A stretch of DNA of 64,000 bases from assembly GCF_010015445.1 (NCBI RefSeq), contig NC_053116.1:7816085-7880084 (forward strand), in the 5' to 3' direction. Source of the DNA: Perca fluviatilis (lineage: Eukaryota; Chordata; Actinopteri; Perciformes; Percidae). Positions 1 to 10,441 of the stretch are shown piece after piece; the first letter of the stretch is position 1, and the number at the start of each line of letters is the position of its first letter. The notes under the pieces are model-generated. The model was given only the letters and a program-made list of their open reading frames with translations, ran no database searches and had not been told where the DNA came from. A program made the position numbers and the translations under genes.

Positions 1-673
1 CATATATTTTGATAAGTTTTAATCTCTACATAGGGGGGAGCGGTGGAGAGGAGGAGGAGGGAGTGAATGTGGGATACGGGCTGCGAGGGAGCACCGGTAC
101 ACTTAGGAAAACTAATAAACTGCAGACTCGGGTGCTGTCCACTTAACTTGTCGGCCCGCTCATCCGCAGCTGAGGGGATTAAGTTGGTGGGCAAAGCGAC
201 TGCTGTGACAACAGGAGGCAGAGGATTGGAGGCTCGTGTTCGCACTGAGCCGCACGTACGCAGTGGAGAGCCGGCCAAATGTCTCCTCTCAAGGAAAACA
301 GCAGGGCAGGAGCATGGTGGCGTGTGGATTTTTATGAGTTTGTCTAAAGACACCTTCAGCTGACAGTCATGACAAAAGGTAGAGAAAAGAAATCCCTCAA
401 GGTGAGCGCGATGAGGTAATCTTATACAAGTCGAGAAGTCAGATCACTTGTAAAGGAACATTTCGTTGACTGGTGTTAAGCAGAAAACTTGAAAACATTA
501 ATCAAATCTTAATGAACAGCGTTAAGCGCCTCGAGATGTCAGAAGAGCTCAGGATCCAAACTGCAGCTTTTGGGCCCTATCTTGCACCCGGCGCAGCCCA
601 AAGCCCGACGCAAGTGTCTTTGCTAGTTTAAGACCGACGCAGTTGTCAATTTGCCGTCCAGCGCCCACGTCAT
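1..673. other. No gene or repeat recognised
   Basis: Moderate-GC sequence with short open frames only (the longest is 98 aa at 67-363, not recognised). Nothing supported as coding on either strand. Confidence 0.5.
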
Positions 674-677
674 TTAA

Positions 678-1162
678 AGTGCTCATATCATGCTCATTTT
701 CAGGTTCATAATTGTATTTAGAGGTTGTACCAGAATAGGTTTATGTGGTTTAATTGTACCATATATTTGTTGTACTGCACATTGCTGCAGCTCCTCTTTT
801 CACCCTGTGTGTTGAGCTCTCCGTTTTAGCTACAGAGTGAGACATCTCACTTCTGTTCCATCTTTGTTAGGAGTCGCACATGCGCAGTAAGTACTACTGG
901 CCAGTCAGAAGCAGAGTATGAGGGAGTGCCACGCTAGCAGCTAGGCGAGCATTATAACGCGTGTTACAAAGTGACGCACGTTTGTCTCTGAAGTAAAGGC
1001 TGGACTTATAGAGCTGTTTGGAGCAGTTTGTGAACAGTGTTTTCTGTTGGAGATGCTAACTCCCTTTGGGGTGGACTTTGGGCTAAATCTATAACGTGCA
1101 CAAAAAAGATATCTAACACAATAAAGGAAAAGGGAAAAGCCAAAAAGCATAATATGAGCACT
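678..1162. mobile_element. TTAA-flanked MITE (piggyBac-like)
   Basis: A 485-bp element between TTAA at 674-677 and TTAA at 1163-1166. The termini AAGTGCTCATATCATGC and GCATAATATGAGCACT are inverted repeats with one mismatch. Short size, TTAA target duplication and no transposase make it a non-autonomous element of probable piggyBac type. The CpG-bearing interior is non-coding. Confidence 0.8.
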
Positions 1163-1708
1163 TTAAATAGCAAATGTACCTGCGCCCAGCTGTGCGACTC
1201 TGACGCCTGGCCCTACAGGGAGGTGTGTTCGGGTGCGTTCTTGGCATATCGGTATCTTGAGGAAGCAGAAAGTGACCTGGTCTTAAGTCAATAACAGGCA
1301 TTTCATTGTTATTTTAACAGCACATTAGTAAAATGTGCCAAGATTCACACGCGCACATGCACACGCACACACAAGATAAAAAATTTAATTACAATGTGAA
1401 ATACCATTATATGATATGCTTGCGCGCTTTCACTTGAAAAAATCTCTCTTTCCTGCTTAGCAAATCCGCCATCATAATAGCAATGCGCTAAGGTCCAAAC
1501 GCGCCTGGCTTTTAAAAGGAATGGGAGAGGACTCTCTGAATGGTTATGCCCAAAACACACCTATGATTAATTAAGACACTAAGTACAACCCTTTTGAACC
1601 GTGCACACTGACCCTTTGTTCTCGCAAAAGTGGATTCGTACATGCCCTGAACGCACCTGAGCCAGGCGCTTCACGCCGTGCGCTGAGATCGTTAAAATAG
1701 GGCCCTCT

Positions 1709-1826
1709 GGGCGCCTGGGTAGCTCACCTGGTAGAGCAGGCGCCCATATATAGAGGTTTTCTCCTTTTTGCCGCATGTCACTTCAGCTGTCCTAAAATGC
1801 TAAAAAAATAATATAAAAAAATTGGG
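1709..1826 (+). mobile_element. tRNA-derived SINE, internally deleted copy
   Basis: Begins with GGGCGCCTGGGTAGCTCACC and an A-box-like region, continues to the GCATGTCACTTCAGCTGTCC tail segment and ends A-rich. Compared with the copy at 2902 it lacks the middle part with the B box, so it is a deleted copy. Confidence 0.75.
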
Positions 1827-2901
1827 CCTGCCAGTTTGTTAATGTCAAGTGATTCTTTCCTCTTTTAAGAGTAAATTAGTAACTAAACTAACTAAGTGTT
1901 GCTGCACTGACCTCTATTGGTCGTAAGGTAAAAGTCTGTTGAACCTGTTGGGCGTGGTCGGGTGGGGGCTGTTGCACTTGTGATCACAGACAGCCTTGAG
2001 GTACCGTTGTACTATAGTGTACCATTTAAAGCTCTAATTTTTCTAGTTTTGGTCGCTGCAAAGCACTTTCTAATCTGTTTTAAGGGGTGGGGAGTAAACA
2101 TAATTTCTGTGAGTGCAATAGCAGATCTTAAAAGTGTTTTCAACTTCATAAATGTACAGATTTAAGAGGAAAAGGAGAGATTCTGGAGACCATAAAAAAA
2201 TATGAAAGAACTAAGGTTTCTGGTGAGGTCATTTGTGTTGCTAGCTAGCTACAGCTAACATTTGTTCAGTCAACATACTGGCGCTCTAAATCTATGCAGC
2301 ATTAGAGACAGGGAAAACTAAACAATAATGGATGGCTGATCTTTTAATATGTCCAGAAAGTCAACAAAAAAAAATAAGACAACCTATACTTGGCAGCATT
2401 GTGTGCTTCCCAAAGAAAGAATAAAGTTTTCTCTTCTTGCTTTTTAAAAAGGAAGGATAGGAGGTGATGTGACTGGCTGTGACTCATCTCAACCCTTAAC
2501 ACACCCGCTGATAACGGCAATAGATTATTTAATCCCAGTGTGCTGCGCGCCCCTAACAGAAATAAAGAAAGTGTGCTGTCACAACATTAGGACACATCTG
2601 TTCACTAAAACCAAGCCCTCTATCTGAGTGATTGTTAGGTTTACACATCTCTAAGTGTAATACTATTATTGTTTGTTCATATTATTACATTCCATTTTGG
2701 CATTGTGAAGGCTCGGTCAGATTAGGGCAATTATTATTATTATTATTGTTACAAAGAGGTCAAGTTTACTTGCATGAGACCATTTGTGGTTAAAACACCG
2801 TAATGTATATATACCATCGAGGCGAATGAGGAACAAGCTGTGCGTTTGCTTTTTTCTTATCTTTTTTAGGCTCTGTCAGATTAGTGAATTTGCCAAAGCT
2901 A
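1827..2901. other. No gene recognised
   Basis: AT-rich sequence between two SINE copies. A short (TTA)n lies near 2730. No exon-like reading frame. Confidence 0.5.
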
Positions 2902-3100
2902 GGGCGCCTGGGTAGCTAGAGGGTAGTAGTAGAGCAGACGCCCATATATAGAGGTTTAATCCTCGACGCAGCAGCCGCAGGTTCGACTCTGCCCTGCGAC
3001 CCTTTGCAACATGTCACTCCCCCTCTCTCTCCCCTTAAATGTGTTCAGCTGTCCTATACAAATAAAGGCCTAAAATGCCCCAACAAAAATCTTAAAAAAA
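2902..3100 (+). mobile_element. tRNA-derived SINE
   Basis: The tRNA-like head starts GGGCGCCTGGGTAGCT and has a B-box match GGTTCGACTCT near 2980. A tRNA-unrelated body with CATGTCACTCCC and CAGCTGTCC follows, then an A-rich end. The same body occurs in the deleted copy at 1709. It cannot form a complete tRNA cloverleaf and is not a tRNA gene. Confidence 0.8.
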
Positions 3101-5079
3101 TGGGCCAAATCTGATCATTTTTTTAAATCTCCAAAAATGGGTTAAATAAATAAAAGTATAAATGTTTAATATTGTTAAAACCAAAGGTTCTCCTGTATTT
3201 TGTAGTAGCTGTTCATATCTGATCCTCTGCTCTTGACTACCATCAATCTACTGTTAAATAACATCATTTGGTTTCTAAATAGAGGCTAAATTAACAGTGT
3301 AGTGCAGGGCATGGAATACCATGTGCATATGCACGGTAGTGCATGTCAAATTTGAGCTGTGTGCATGTAATCCTCACCTCTACATGCACCGGTGCACGTA
3401 ACTTGGTATACAGAAAATATAGGTTGTGCAGGGCTGGCATCTCTCACGCACTGACCATGACACCCAGGCAATATACACTTTTCGCACGCTTTTTCAATAA
3501 CGTTTGTTGAGAAAATGAAAGAGAAAGTTGAATCAAATTACATTATGTAACACATTGAGGATTTCCTAATATTTAAAACTGTCATAAAAAAAGCAAATGT
3601 TGCAGCGGTCGATGTTGGATTTTTTTCGGTCTGATCTGGCCGCGGCGAAAATGCAGAGAAAGAGGGACGCGTACACCAAATAGTGGTAAAAAAAATAAAT
3701 AAATAGTGTATGTCATTTTAAAAGTTACATGCACCAGTGCATGTAACTATATACTACATATTCATTGCAAATTCTGCACTCAACCCATTCAGCCTCTTTT
3801 TTTTTATGCAACAGTTATTTTGTATGTTTATATTTGTTTTTCTGTATTTATTGTTTATTTCATATTAATGTTTAATATGTGTGTTTGTACTTATTGTGGC
3901 AATAAAACCTTTTCTGATACTGATGTACACAGAAAAAAAGTATTTCAAGCCTCGTCATCACACTGCAGAGATAAACCTCCTTTTTTTTAAAGGTGTGTTG
4001 CTATTTGGCAGAGTTAATAAATTGGGGATAGCTGCTGCTTTGGCAGGCATCAGAAGTTCATGTTTATATTTTACATAATGACAAACCTGCTTTCATCACA
4101 TATCAAAGCTCCCAGGGAAACTCTTTATAGGCAAACAGAGCCAACAAGGGCACAGCCATCAAATTAAAATTCACTCTATTTACTTCAGTTTTCCACTCAA
4201 GTAGAACCACGAGGCCAGAGTATTCATTACCCTGAACAAATGGCCTTCAGATGAGTAATTAAAATGTTGAAAAGGAACAAAGAGCGTAGCAAAATAAAAG
4301 GATTATCAAAAAATGAAAGAGGCCAGAGTGAAAAAAAAGTTGCCTCCCTGAAAAGGAAAATTTTCTTTTATACTAACTTTATCAGAGGGGTTTCAAGGAC
4401 AGCCAAGATTTATGATGGAAATGCAATATTTGATGACAAGAAATGGAAAGAGAGAGTTATAAAACAGATAAGACACTTTAGTAGATAGAATAGAAGCAAG
4501 AGGGGGGTATATTTGGCGAGGCAGGTGCGATTATAGTGGGCAGAACCCCCCCCGAACCCACCCAACTGTAATCTAAGCAGTTCACAAAGGCAAAGACTTA
4601 GCTGCAGACAAGTCACTACCATCACCATTGTACACTGTGCATTCTGCGGCTTTTCAGAACTGCCTCATCAAAAGCATACCAGTTAGAAAAGTAATCTATC
4701 TTGCAGCAATCTTTTCCGTCACCCCCCACCCCCCTTAGCAATCAGTAAGGACAGCTATCATATGGAACAGTTATTATCCACACTTACCAAATAGCAACGT
4801 GTATAAACTACTTTCCTGTTTTGACCAAATGTTCGTGAGGTGATTTTAGTTGAGACATACAGCCGAGGAGCCAGAGAGGTGTAATTCGTCTATGGCAGCT
4901 GAATGATAGATCAGTAAATCATCGGAAACCACCAAGACTGGAAATATCTGTTGCATAGCTGCACATATGAGAAAGGATGAAAAATATTTCCATGTCCCTT
5001 AAAATAGAACTCACAGCTATGGGCAAGTACAATGTTACTGAAATCCATAGAAGTTTTGTTTGGATGGATGGCAAACAGT
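3101..5079. other. No gene; short GTGCATGTAAC repeats
   Basis: AT-rich. Near-palindromic ACATGCACCGGTGCACGTAA and ACATGCACCAGTGCATGTAA occur at 3381 and 3727. Otherwise nothing recognised. Confidence 0.45.
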
Positions 5080-5590
5080 AGGAGGAGGGGAGGGGAGGGG
5101 AGAGGAGAGAATGACACAGGAGAAGACACAAGGGAAGGGGAGAGGAGAGCAGAAGAGCAAACAAGAATAGAGGAGAGGAGATGGGGATGAAGGAGAGGAA
5201 ACAAGGACAAAGGAGAGGATATGAGGATGGAGGGGAGGAGAAGAAACAAGGAGATAGTAGCTGAGAATAGAGGAGAGGAGATGAGGATGAAGGAGAGGAA
5301 ACAAGAAAAGAGGAGATTAATTACTGGAATTGTTGGGTCTTTGTAAATTATAGAGTGTGGTCTAGACCTACTCTGTCTAGACCACTCTTGTCTATCTCAA
5401 GACACCTCTGTGTCTTGAGATAAATCTTGTTATGAATTGATACTATAAATAAAATTGAAGTGAATTGATTAAAAAGACAAAAGGAGAGAAAACAAGGAAA
5501 GAGGAGATGAGATTAGGATAAAGGAGAGGAGAGAAAACAAGGTGAGAGGAGATGAGAAATAGGAGAGGAAACAAGGATAGAAGAGAATTT
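5080..5590 (+). repeat. Purine-rich minisatellite, interrupted
   Basis: Imperfect units of about 30-40 bp built on AGAGGAGATGAGGATGAAGG and GAGAGGAAACAAGG occupy 5080-5314 and resume at 5476-5590. The gap holds a retroposon tail (5315-5475). One strand is almost pure purine. Confidence 0.8.
5315..5475 (+). mobile_element. Non-LTR retroposon 3' tail
   Basis: Matches the tail seen again at 11630-11764 (TTGTAAATTATAGAGTGTGG, TCTAGACCTACTC, TATAAATAAAATTGAA) and ends in ATTGA-type repeats. This looks like the 3' end of a teleost LINE or LINE-tailed SINE. The exact family (possibly an L2-clade LINE) is from memory and unverified. Confidence 0.6.
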
Positions 5591-5679
5591 TGTTTAAAAA
5601 AAAATCCAAAGTAGACACTTTGAAAAGTTGAGACAGTCCTCTGCCACGCTTTCCTTTTCTTTCGCTTGTTGCTCTACAA

Positions 5680-5684
<5 letters not shown>

Positions 5685-5730
<46 letters not shown>
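5685..5730 (+). repeat. (CT)n microsatellite
   Basis: 23 uninterrupted TC dinucleotides. Confidence 0.95.
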
Positions 5731-5733
<3 letters not shown>

Positions 5734-6544
5734 TACTATTACCCTTGTCCCACACCCTTCCTCGTCTTTAGTGTCTACACTTAATCCTCTCACTTGTCTA
5801 AACTTGACAGCCTTATCAGTTTGAGTATTATCACCCGCTTAAACCCTCACAATGACAACTACTGTACATCATGGATCTAAAAAGGCCAATGGTAGCCTGG
5901 GAGAAAACTGAAAAAGAAAGGGGAAGAAAAAGAAATCACTGCTGGACTGCCGAGCGGACCACGCAGGCCGGCACCCCAGCTGTGAAAACCTCCAACCACA
6001 TGAGAAAGAGTAAAAGATTCCTTAGAGTCCCGTTATTCCACTTATTGAATTTTTACAACCTGGTGGACTGCCAGGCACTTGGCTCCACCAACACGTCGTT
6101 CGTGCCAGAAGGGAGAGACAGACAGAAAGACAGAGAGCAAGACAGCTGGTTGAATCATCCCTCTCACCCACAGCGCTCCGCTTTTATGACCCGTCTGCCT
6201 TTAGAAAAAGAGGATAGCCTCTGTATTGCGTGCGTGCTACCGTGGATAGACATGTTTAACGCATTCGGGACCCACACACAGCCTGGCCTGCATTGCTCCG
6301 GTGTCAGAGACCTGTCTGTAGTCTTGTGGTTTTGAAGTTTGGGGAGATGCGATGAGAGCTCACACCTTCACAAAGAACAAAGGTGCTACAGTTTCACTAC
6401 TGTAAAGTGGTGGGAATACAGCATTGTGATGACACAGTTGTTGCCAACAATGAATTCCATTCGAGTGGCTCACAATAGCTACTTTGAATCATAGTTTAGT
6501 CTGTGTCTGAGAGAAAAGCCCTGAACTCTAACCCCCTAACCCTC
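5731..6544. other. No gene recognised
   Basis: A 154-codon plus-strand frame at 5871-6335 has no recognisable domain and no splice or family support; it is not called as a gene. Confidence 0.45.
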
Positions 6545-6960
6545 TAAGAAAGGCCCCGACACACCAAGGGGCTCGTCGGCCGCCCGTCACCCCATCTTCC
6601 GGTGTCCGCTGTCGTCTCGGCGGGGAGGGAAGCGGAGGGACCGTAGGCTCCGTGCGGCGGCTGGCTGATTCGGGCATTCGGACGCCGTTTTGTTGTATGT
6701 ATCGCAGCGGCTGTTTAAGTATCCGGTTTGCCTTTTTAAATGCCGCCTGTCTGCTGTCGCGGCGAGTTGTTTCTTCTCACGCAGGAGCAAAAGCGTACGT
6801 TGGCAGGTTCGGGAGACGCGAGAGTCTGGCTTCGTCGCCACTAGTCCTTTGCCGTCTCCTTGGTGCGTCAGCCCCATAACCCTACCGCCAACGAGGCAGA
6901 TACGAGGCAATACAGAAAGCTGCGAGGAGCTGGGCTCCCCTGAAAGCCTCATTTCAGAAA
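6545..6960. mobile_element. CpG-rich MITE-like repeat
   Basis: GC-rich block starting AAGGCCCCGACACACCAAGG in AT-rich surroundings. Its start resembles the reverse complement of the right end of the element at 60078-60666, which indicates a dispersed family. The right boundary is uncertain and no target duplication was identified. Confidence 0.5.
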
Positions 6961-8520
6961 TTTAGGGGGACCTCTAAAATATCCTAATTTTTGGTGCCCA
7001 TTTTTCTACCCATATTTTCCTGTAAATTTAGGTTCCCTTAAATAAATGAATAGGCGAATAGTAAAGTGTCAACGTGTGTGTTTATTTCGATAATTTGTGT
7101 CTAAAAGCTACAATGCTGTCTATTACTGATGCGGCCATCCATGCGTGGGCGCGCACCTTATGTACGAAATGTATGGATAGTATATTTTGCACGTAGGTGG
7201 GCGCGTTTCTGTGTGCATGTGCACAGTACCGTCCCACGCCCTTACCCTGACAAATAGGGCTCTTCCAAAAGCCACGGTGTAATTTGAACACTATCAGTCT
7301 GTATTAATCACTGTGTAACAGTTGAACAAAGACAGACTAAGGCTACATCCACACTACTACTGTATGTTTCAATAAAGTATGTCTTAATCTTAAATCGATT
7401 GAATAAAAGCTCTTGCACATGTAGGCGAATTCAGACAGATCAGTCAGTTTTGTTCCAGAAACGGGTCACATGATGGGGGTGTGACAAATCAGGGAAGGGC
7501 ACATCGTGATCGACAAGACCTAATTTAGGACGCGAAAGTGGATATTGTGTCCAAAGGTTCTCCATTTCTGCCCGTCCGGACTGCAATACAACCGCTGAGA
7601 TTTTAAAACTACAACGGGGTCAGCAACATTACCAGATGTCTCCAGAGTGGGGGGGCCGCAGGCGTTAACGTTGCAGAAGATGTAGGTTAAAAAACTCTGG
7701 CACAGAAGTGCTTTGAGCTAAATGATATAATGCTAAATGTTTGGCAGGTATACTGTTTACCATGTCCAGTGAGAGGATCCTGGAAGAGGATCCCTCCTCT
7801 GTGAGTCGAGGGTCTAAAGATAAGAGGGTGGCGTATGGCTGTACATATTGTAAAGCTCCCTGGAGGCAAATTTGTGATATTGGGTAATACGTCACATGTC
7901 AGGGGTCATCAGTTTACTCAATGATGTAGAAGGGGTCCTTTAAAAAGGAAAATAGTTGGGAGCCACTGGCCTTGGGGACCAAAATCATCCATGTCTGTCA
8001 CTATATATGGGGCTTGCCACAGATGCCTCTGGTGAAGGAATCGTACAGATTTATAGTTTAGCGTTTAGTTCAGCACTGTACATTATCTTGCTGCGTAATG
8101 CTTTAATTATATACCCTTAAGTCTTTACATTCCTTCATTCACTTTGTGAGAGAGAGAGAGAAAGAGAGAGCGAGCAGCAACTGCACCTAACCAGTTTGCA
8201 AAGAAAACGGCTTTGATAGATCACAATACATGGCCGCGGCTACTGAAAAGTAGATCACTGAGCCTTTCTTGCTTAAGCATTAAGTACAGTTGTCAACAAA
8301 GAAGGATTTGCTAAAGAACAGGCAGTTGAAGGATCTTGTAAGAGCACAAAAACACGGGGAACAGGCAACAACCACGCAAAAGTACAGAAAAGCCACACTA
8401 TAATCTGCCCCATTCAAAAGACATATGCTAGAAAAACACATTACATATACTGTATGTGACGTACTTTTTTCTTTTCTTTTTTTCACAACAAAAGGAACGC
8501 AATGAAGAACTTATATACTG
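6961..8520. other. No gene recognised
   Basis: Intergenic or spryd3 intron sequence, with a short GA-rich tract near 8149-8175. Nothing else supported. Confidence 0.5.
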
Positions 8521-8531
8521 GTATGCTACAC

Positions 8532-9332
8532 TAGCCTGGATGCCAGCCGAACTAATAGCCCCGCCCACAAAATTCGAGGTCGGTCTGGAGTCGCTCCGTT
8601 GAGAAGCAATTATTGCCCGAACAGGATCTGTTTGGACCAATCAGATTGTCGGACAGATCATCAACAGTAACGGAATCAATCACGTTACCAAAGAACGCTT
8701 GGGTTGAATTTGTTGAGATGTGTAGATTCCACCATCGCGTCTGTTACAGAAGATATCGACAGCGCATTCATTTTAAAATCCTCAGCGGAGGAGCCTCAAC
8801 AACTGCCCGAAAGCACAGTAGCGTTATATAGTGGAGCGAGATAGAGAGAGACTGAAGAGAGAGAGCGTTATATGGTGGAGAGACATAGAGAGAGACTGAA
8901 GAGAGAGAGCGTTATATGGTGGAGAGACATAGAGAGAGACTGAAGAGAGGGACCGCCGGCGCTAGAACAAAGCCGTGAATCAGAGAAATAAAACGTGTTT
9001 TCGCCGATTCATCTCTAGAAACGCAACTGTAGCGAGCATGTCAATATCACTAACGTCCACATTTATATTTACAAGAAACAAATGATATATCCAGCTTTAA
9101 AAAAAAGTCTAAAAGTCGGAAGTTAGAACGAATGCATTGTGCAAAGAGTGGTTGCTATGGAGACGATACACAGTGTTGAGTTCCGTTGCTCTGATTGGTT
9201 GGAGGTCTATCCAATGAATGCAGAGGCATTTTTTTCCCTGGTTCGGTTGGAATACGCCCCATAATCACAGCCCAGTGGAGCAGTTTCAGACTCACATTCT
9301 GACTAGAATCTGAGTAGGACCACGTCAGGCTA
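8532..9332. mobile_element. DNA transposon, non-autonomous, 8-9 bp target duplication
   Basis: ATGCTACAC occurs at both 8523-8531 and 9333-9341. The element starts TAGCCTGGATG and ends CGTCAGGCTA, so it has short terminal inverted repeats (TAGCCTG). It contains a 44-bp minisatellite. Its right end recurs inverted at 19710. No transposase was seen. Confidence 0.75.
8821..8950 (+). repeat. 44-bp tandem repeat, three copies
   Basis: GCGTTATATRGTGGAG units start at 8821, 8865 and 8909, an exact 44-bp period, and contain GAGAGAGACTGAAGAGAGAG. The array lies inside the transposon at 8532-9332. Confidence 0.9.
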
Positions 9333-9503
9333 ATGCTACACCATTATGTTCACCATTACTGAAAGTAAGTAAGTATCTGTTTGCTTTTCGGTCTCAGACG
9401 AATGACTGGTTTGTAGTTTGTTTGGCTACAGTAAGCAATTCACTTTAAGCTCTGCTAATTAGTAGTACTAGTTTTTCACATTTTAATATTTTATCGTCTA
9501 AAC

Positions 9504-9996
9504 CAGGGGTGTCAAACTAATTTTCCCTAGGGGGCCACACTGGAAAAAGAGAATCACACCAAGGGCCGGACATGTAGAGTTTATTGACGTGCTTTTGTTA
9601 CCGTATGTCACTTGTTTTTTTTTTTACATTTTGATAGCTTTTTTTCTTCATTTTTGTGCCAACGTTTTTGTGGCTTTCTCAGATATTGGTCACCTTTTTG
9701 TAAACGTGTTGCTTTTTCCCCCCCGACATTTTTGTACGCTTTTTGTCGCATTTTTTGTTGACACGAAGCCCTACAAAAGTCATCAAAAGAGTTCCTTCTG
9801 GGGGAATTTCTGAGCCTCAGAGTCGGCAAATCTGACATATTCTGCTTTGAATGTCTTGTAATTGCAGTTTAGTAATTTGGTTTGGCGCACAACTAGGTGG
9901 GCCAAAAGGTATTGCGAACCCAAATTGATATACGGGACGGATCTAAATCTACAAGGGGCCGGATTTGGCCAGCGGGCCTCGAGTTTGACACATGTG
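9504..9996. mobile_element. hAT-type MITE with 8-bp target duplication
   Basis: Starts CAGGGGTGTCAAACT and ends AGTTTGACACATGTG. It is flanked by GTCTAAAC (9496-9503) and GTCTCAAC (9997-10004), which match at 7 of 8 bases. The interior is non-coding. A relative lies at 62393. Confidence 0.8.
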
Positions 9997-10441
9997 GTCT
10001 CAACGATTAGGGGAGACACTAGAGCTGAATAGGGTAAACATTTTTAACTATTTCATATCACCATGAAACTTTCCCAGTTGAAAAGTTGATACTTTTTTGT
10101 ATAAGAAGTTTTCTGAAATGTATTGTTTGAATATACAAGTAATGCATTACCTTGTTAAGTGTGCTCATTTGCATACATTTCCAGAGCAGAAATCGGAACA
10201 TTGGATGGAGCCAGTTCAAAATTCTTGTTCAAAATTGTGGTTTCATTTTGTTGACATATTAAAGAGTCAAGAGTTTCTACAACGGGGGATTTTGCAATCT
10301 CTTTTTATCACTCCATAAATCAGAAAATACTGCCAACAGCCATAAAAAGATAGCATGTTTTTAGGATAGAGTGTTGTATGAATCAGGCTCTGAATGATAT
10401 ACAGTATGAACAAACCCCCTCTGTAAAAACCTTCAGAATAT

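Noticed and set aside
1709..3100. Possible tRNA genes (A box and B box present)
   Set aside because: No complete acceptor stem or cloverleaf; both are heads of SINE copies with a shared non-tRNA body.
5871..6335. 154-codon plus-strand frame
   Set aside because: No domain, no homology I recognise, no splice context; composition does not look coding.
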